A stretch of 58,467 nucleotides of DNA from Saccharicrinis sp. (GTDB lineage: Bacteria > Bacteroidota > Bacteroidia > Bacteroidales > Marinilabiliaceae): assembly GCA_024635555.1 (NCBI GenBank), contig JAGXIO010000134.1, positions 1-58,467 of the forward strand, read 5' to 3'. The translations under genes and the position numbers were made by a program. The notes under the pieces are model-generated. The model ran no database searches. It had not been told where the DNA came from and saw nothing but the letters and a program-made list of their open reading frames with translations. Shown piece after piece: positions 55,274 to 58,467 of this stretch (within the stretch, counting starts at the first letter, position 1; every line of letters begins with the position of its first letter).

Positions 55274-56914
55274 ATGAAAAATATATTAATAAAGCTATTA
55301 TGGTTGCCAATGGTAGCAATGCTATTTTTAGTAACTGCATGTAACGAAAATGATTTTTTAGATCGTTATTCAAAATCGGAACCCCGTCCCGAGAATTTTT
55401 TTGTGGATGGAACTTCGGCACGTATGGCGGTAAACGCTTGTTACCATCCATGGCTCTACGGAGGTGCAACAATGCTTAACAGAGATATGATCATCCTACT
55501 GGATGCCATGACAGATGATAGCTATTGGAGACCTAACCGTTCTGGCTCTATTGGCCTTGAGAAGTGGGACATCAGTGCAACACATGAAAATGTTTCTAGT
55601 TGGTGGTTAAATATTTACCAAAGTATTAATGCCGCAAATTTTGCCATCGAAAATATACCTCTTTCGTCGGATGCGACTTTTACTGCAGCTATGCAAGCAC
55701 CCTACATCGCGGAAGCTAAATTTTTAAGGGCCTACAATTATCTTTTTCTAACCACTTTTTATGGTGGAGTTCCGCTACTTACTACTACAGCCTCTGATTT
55801 TGAGGAGTTTGATACGCCACGTTCATCTAAAGCCGATGTGCTAGCGCAAGTTTTGGCAGATTTTAAAGATGCTAAAAATGATTTGCCTGTAGGTTTATCA
55901 AAAGATGGAACACCTACCAGAGCCGCTGCAGCCGCTTTTTTGGCCAAAACCTACTTGTTTTTGAAGGATTGGCCAAATGCCGAAATCGCAGCGCGCGAAG
56001 CCGTACAAATTGCCGAAGGAGATGGATACAAGCTTCAAAAAGATTATTTGTCTATATGGTCGCAAGAAGGAAATAGCGAGTTGTTATTTTATTGGAGTTT
56101 TGTGCACAACAGTGAGAACTATGGGCAAAATATGACGGTTCAAAGATTGCCTGATGGTTTACCTGCAGCATTCAAAACAAGTATTATTGGCGATGGATGG
56201 GGCTACAGTTTGCCACAACGCGATTTATATGATGCCTTTGAAGTTGGGGATCCTCGCAGAGAGTTTACCCTTTACTATCCAGGTAGTGATTACCAAGTTT
56301 ATACAGGAAGTGCTCCAGTTACTGTTGAGCATCAAATTATACCTGCTAAAGGGGATACAACAAAATGGACCGTTGTATATAACGCTGGCGATATGGTTCA
56401 ATACGATTATCGTTGGTCGTCGAGCACAGGTATAAATGTGCGTAAGATGACTAAAAACGTTAAAGATGTTGCAAACGTAAGATGGGATGGTCTTGACATT
56501 CCCGTAATGCGTATGGCCGAAGTATACCTTATTTTGGCCGAGGCATTGGCCGAGCAAGGCAAGCCTGAAGCATTGGATTGGGTAAACAAAGTAAGAGACC
56601 GCTCTTCTGTAAGTATGCCACATAAAACAGTGGCAGACGGTAATTTGGTAGATATAGTTAGACACGAGCGTAGGGTTGAATTATCCATGGAAGGTCTGAG
56701 AATATTTGATTTGATCAGATGGGGAACCCTCAGCGAAGTATTTGGCGATGGTAAAAAGGTGAAACGTCATTTTTATTCGGAATTCTTGCCCGATAAATCA
56801 AGTTTAAAATATGATGCACCAGTAGGTAATTTAACCCTTGATCCTCTGTTTCCTATACCTCAGAACGAGTTAGATCAGAACTCCAACATAAATGTTAATA
56901 ACCCTGGTTGGTAG
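55274..56914 (+). CDS. SusD/RagB family lipoprotein (second pair)
   Basis: 546 residues from the ATG at 55274; an earlier in-frame start exists at 55247 but the lipoprotein signal (KNILIKLLWLPMVAMLFLVTAC, Cys23 numbering from here) begins at this one. SusD features: ENFFVDGTSARMAVNACYHP near the front, AKFLRAYNYLFLTTFYGG in the middle and the C-terminal ERRVELSMEGLRIFDLIRWG. Longer than SusD1 (489). It partners SusC2 on the surface. A strong terminator comes 22 bases after the stop. Confidence 0.95.
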   Translation: MKNILIKLLWLPMVAMLFLVTACNENDFLDRYSKSEPRPENFFVDGTSARMAVNACYHPWLYGGATMLNRDMIILLDAMTDDSYWRPNRSGSIGLEKWDISATHENVSSWWLNIYQSINAANFAIENIPLSSDATFTAAMQAPYIAEAKFLRAYNYLFLTTFYGGVPLLTTTASDFEEFDTPRSSKADVLAQVLADFKDAKNDLPVGLSKDGTPTRAAAAAFLAKTYLFLKDWPNAEIAAREAVQIAEGDGYKLQKDYLSIWSQEGNSELLFYWSFVHNSENYGQNMTVQRLPDGLPAAFKTSIIGDGWGYSLPQRDLYDAFEVGDPRREFTLYYPGSDYQVYTGSAPVTVEHQIIPAKGDTTKWTVVYNAGDMVQYDYRWSSSTGINVRKMTKNVKDVANVRWDGLDIPVMRMAEVYLILAEALAEQGKPEALDWVNKVRDRSSVSMPHKTVADGNLVDIVRHERRVELSMEGLRIFDLIRWGTLSEVFGDGKKVKRHFYSEFLPDKSSLKYDAPVGNLTLDPLFPIPQNELDQNSNINVNNPGW

Positions 56915-56938
56915 ATAAAGTGTAAATTTTCAGATTGG

Positions 56939-56978
56939 CTGGCTACCTTCTTTGTGTTGGTAGCCAGCTTTTTTTTTG
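56939..56978 (+). terminator. intrinsic terminator after susD2
   Basis: CTGGCTACC (56939-56947) pairs perfectly with GGTAGCCAG (56959-56967), followed by C and ten T. It separates the lyase-fold gene from the SusC2/SusD2 transcript, at least in part. Confidence 0.93.
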
Positions 56979-57012
56979 ATTTTATTTGTATCAATTATTA
57001 AACATTATACCA

Positions 57013-58191
57013 ATGAGAACCTATAAAAAAGGAATGTTCATCGTTGTTGTCCTATTTTTAATAACGGCATGTAGTCCAAATTCTGCAACTGACCTCACCA
57101 AAAAAGCAACTGATTTTTTATCGCCACTGGCTAAAGAAAAAGCCGAATGGGCATTGATGCAAGCTCCGGTCACAATAACCGATTTTGTTTGTGAGCGAAG
57201 CGAAGGTGCTGCCAACACGTTTTATTCGGAGGGTGATTACTGGTGGCCCGATCCGGAAAACCCAGATGGACCTTACATTCGCAGAGACGGCGAAACAAAC
57301 CCCGATAATTTTGTGACCCATCGCCATGCCATGATCCGTTTTAGCCGCATTGTTGGTGCGTTAACCTCAGCATGGATCATTACCGGAGATCAAAAGTATG
57401 CACTTCATGCCAAGAAGCATTTGAACGCTTGGTTTGTTGATTCGGCTACAGCTATGCTTCCTCATCTGTTGTATGCACAGGCCATTAAAGGTAAAGTGAG
57501 CGGAAGGGGCATAGGTATTATAGATACCATTCATTTGATGGAAGTGGCACAGTCGGTGATTAAGATGAGGGAATCTGGTATTTTTAGCAATAATGAACTG
57601 GATGGCATTATCCATTGGTTCCAGGATTATTTAAATTGGATGACGACTCACGAGTATGGTAAAACTGAGCGCGATGCCAAAAATAACCATGGTACTTGTT
57701 GGACCATGCAGGTAGCATCCTTTGCCAAGCTCACACAAAATGACTCCCTACTGGAATATTGCCGCGACCGTTACAAAAATGTGCTCATCCCCAATCAAAT
57801 GGCGCAGAACGGTAGCTTCCCTTTGGAAACCGAAAGAACCAAGCCCTATGGTTATTCCCTATTTAACTTGGATGCAATGGCTACCATATGCCAGATTTTA
57901 TCCGATAGTGAACACGATTTATGGAGCTATACAACCCAATCGGGTCTTGGGATAAAGCAAGGGGTAGATTTTATGACGCCCTACGTTAAAGACAAAAGCC
58001 AATGGCCTTTCCCTAACGATGTGATGTATTGGGAAAACTGGCCAGTAGCACAGCCATTTCTTATTTTTGCATCCATCCGCTATAATGATTCTGAATTATA
58101 TAAACTTTGGGAAAGTCTGGAACACGCGTCAACAGAGGATGAGGTAATTCGTAACCTGCCTATTCGTAATCCAGTGTTATGGATTAATTAA
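57013..58191 (+). CDS. alginate-lyase-fold (alpha/alpha toroid) lipoprotein, candidate uronan lyase
   Basis: 392 residues from the ATG at 57013; the lipobox LITAC puts the lipid at Cys20. It matches the Alginate_lyase Pfam type: SEGDYWWPDPENPDGPYIRRDG near the front, HRHAMIRFSRIVGALTSAW, then NNHGTCW at 224-230, whose Asn/His are probably catalytic, and TKPYGYSLFNLDAMA with a likely catalytic tyrosine. Members of this fold include alginate lyases and glucuronan lyases; the substrate cannot be told. Its cut would produce unsaturated uronic acids for the GH88 enzyme. It follows the terminator of the susD2 gene by 35 bases and may have its own promoter. Confidence 0.85.
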   Translation: MRTYKKGMFIVVVLFLITACSPNSATDLTKKATDFLSPLAKEKAEWALMQAPVTITDFVCERSEGAANTFYSEGDYWWPDPENPDGPYIRRDGETNPDNFVTHRHAMIRFSRIVGALTSAWIITGDQKYALHAKKHLNAWFVDSATAMLPHLLYAQAIKGKVSGRGIGIIDTIHLMEVAQSVIKMRESGIFSNNELDGIIHWFQDYLNWMTTHEYGKTERDAKNNHGTCWTMQVASFAKLTQNDSLLEYCRDRYKNVLIPNQMAQNGSFPLETERTKPYGYSLFNLDAMATICQILSDSEHDLWSYTTQSGLGIKQGVDFMTPYVKDKSQWPFPNDVMYWENWPVAQPFLIFASIRYNDSELYKLWESLEHASTEDEVIRNLPIRNPVLWIN

Positions 58192-58375
58192 AGAGATAAG
58201 ATACCCATGCAAAATTTAGGTGACATATGGATTATAGTGGGTTATACATCTATTGTAATTACTCAGCAAGTTTGGGTTGTAGGTAATGTTAAGGTTTATG
58301 TGATTAGTGGAAATCTAGAGTTGTGTTGTCCGAATCTCATAGAATTTAATTTAGTGCATGTTATTTTTTTCATTG
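58192..58375. other. 3' intergenic sequence, no gene seen
   Basis: AT-rich. A 64-codon open frame at 58207-58401 has no family resemblance and runs into the REP-like hairpin, so I do not call it a gene. Confidence 0.5.
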
Positions 58376-58467
58376 CCGTTGGCTTTAGCCAACGGTTATG
58401 AATGTGCAGTAACTAATGGCTTTAGCCGCATTTAGCCTGTTTGGTTTTAATAAATGCGGCTAAAGCC
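58376..58467. repeat. REP-like pair of hairpins around GGCTTTAGCC / GGCTAAAGCC
   Basis: First hairpin CCGTTGGC-TTTA-GCCAACGG (58376-58395). The second is a perfect 17-bp inverted repeat, GGCTTTAGCCGCATTTA (58418-58434) and TAAATGCGGCTAAAGCC (58451-58467), with a 16-base loop. The core is shared by both, which is how REP elements moved by RAYT-type tyrosine transposases are built. The window ends exactly at the right arm, so the element may continue. Confidence 0.7.

Noticed and set aside
58207-58401. 64-codon plus-strand open frame near the right edge
   Set aside because: No family resemblance, and the end lies in the REP-like hairpin.

Overview
The window looks like chromosomal DNA of a Bacteroidota bacterium, most likely near the Marinilabiliales/Bacteroidales. 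The support is: SusC/SusD pairs, a hybrid two-component regulator, C-terminal type IX secretion (T9SS) sorting domains, promoters of the TTTG-N19-TAnnTTTG type, mostly weak Shine-Dalgarno signals, and a V-type ATPase operon in the reduced Bacteroidota layout. Nothing in the sequence fixes genus or species. No tRNA, rRNA, CRISPR array or intact transposase gene was seen.

Layout. 1-13.7 kb is housekeeping: a gene tail, a SAM methyltransferase, a LolD-like ABC ATPase, a PduO-type cobalamin adenosyltransferase, a DUF2795-like small protein, RecQ, an operon of a DUF5063-like protein + 3'-5' exonuclease + RlmI, a DEAD-box helicase, Tex and an alanine/glycine:cation symporter. 13.7-16.5 kb holds the most unusual locus. 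It encodes a membrane protein with outside TPRs and a cytoplasmic LuxR-like helix-turn-helix, then a 75-residue exported protein made almost only of four copies of REDPIVIQQ(GKMF), then a SpoIIAA/STAS-like small protein, closed by a strong terminator. 16.5-20.6 kb (minus strand) pairs a B12-type radical SAM protein with a GH20 hexosaminidase. 21.3-22.6 kb is a T9SS-exported repeat protein. 23.0-30.7 kb is the V-type ATPase operon (E, DUF2764, A, B, D, I, K); its K subunit carries the full set of Na+ ligands known from Enterococcus hirae NtpK.

31.0-34.5 kb is a scarred sugar-metabolism segment. Intact genes are an exported sugar phosphate isomerase-like protein, a Tat-exported aldo/keto reductase and L-rhamnose mutarotase. 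Between them lie three gene remnants: a short minus-strand C-terminus, a GH106-like rhamnosidase fragment, and an AraC-type tail of a lost hybrid two-component regulator, which is itself split by a ~182-bp element with 19-bp imperfect terminal inverted repeats. 34.5-58.2 kb is a large polysaccharide utilisation locus. It has SusC1/SusD1, an IPT/TIG lipoprotein, a beta-helix protein and a second secreted protein (both with T9SS tails), a convergent hybrid regulator, GH2, GH88, SusC2/SusD2 and an alginate-lyase-fold lipoprotein. The GH88 and the lyase-fold protein imply a uronic-acid polysaccharide cut by a lyase; the rhamnose genes next door suggest rhamnose as another component. The last ~90 bases carry a REP-like pair of hairpins that runs off the window.

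Most likely new biology: the 13.7-16.5 kb locus could be a peptide-sensing or envelope-signalling module. The four peptide repeats are identical in protein but differ at synonymous positions, so the peptide sequence itself appears to be selected. A 10-bp direct repeat spaced by one helical turn sits upstream of its gene.
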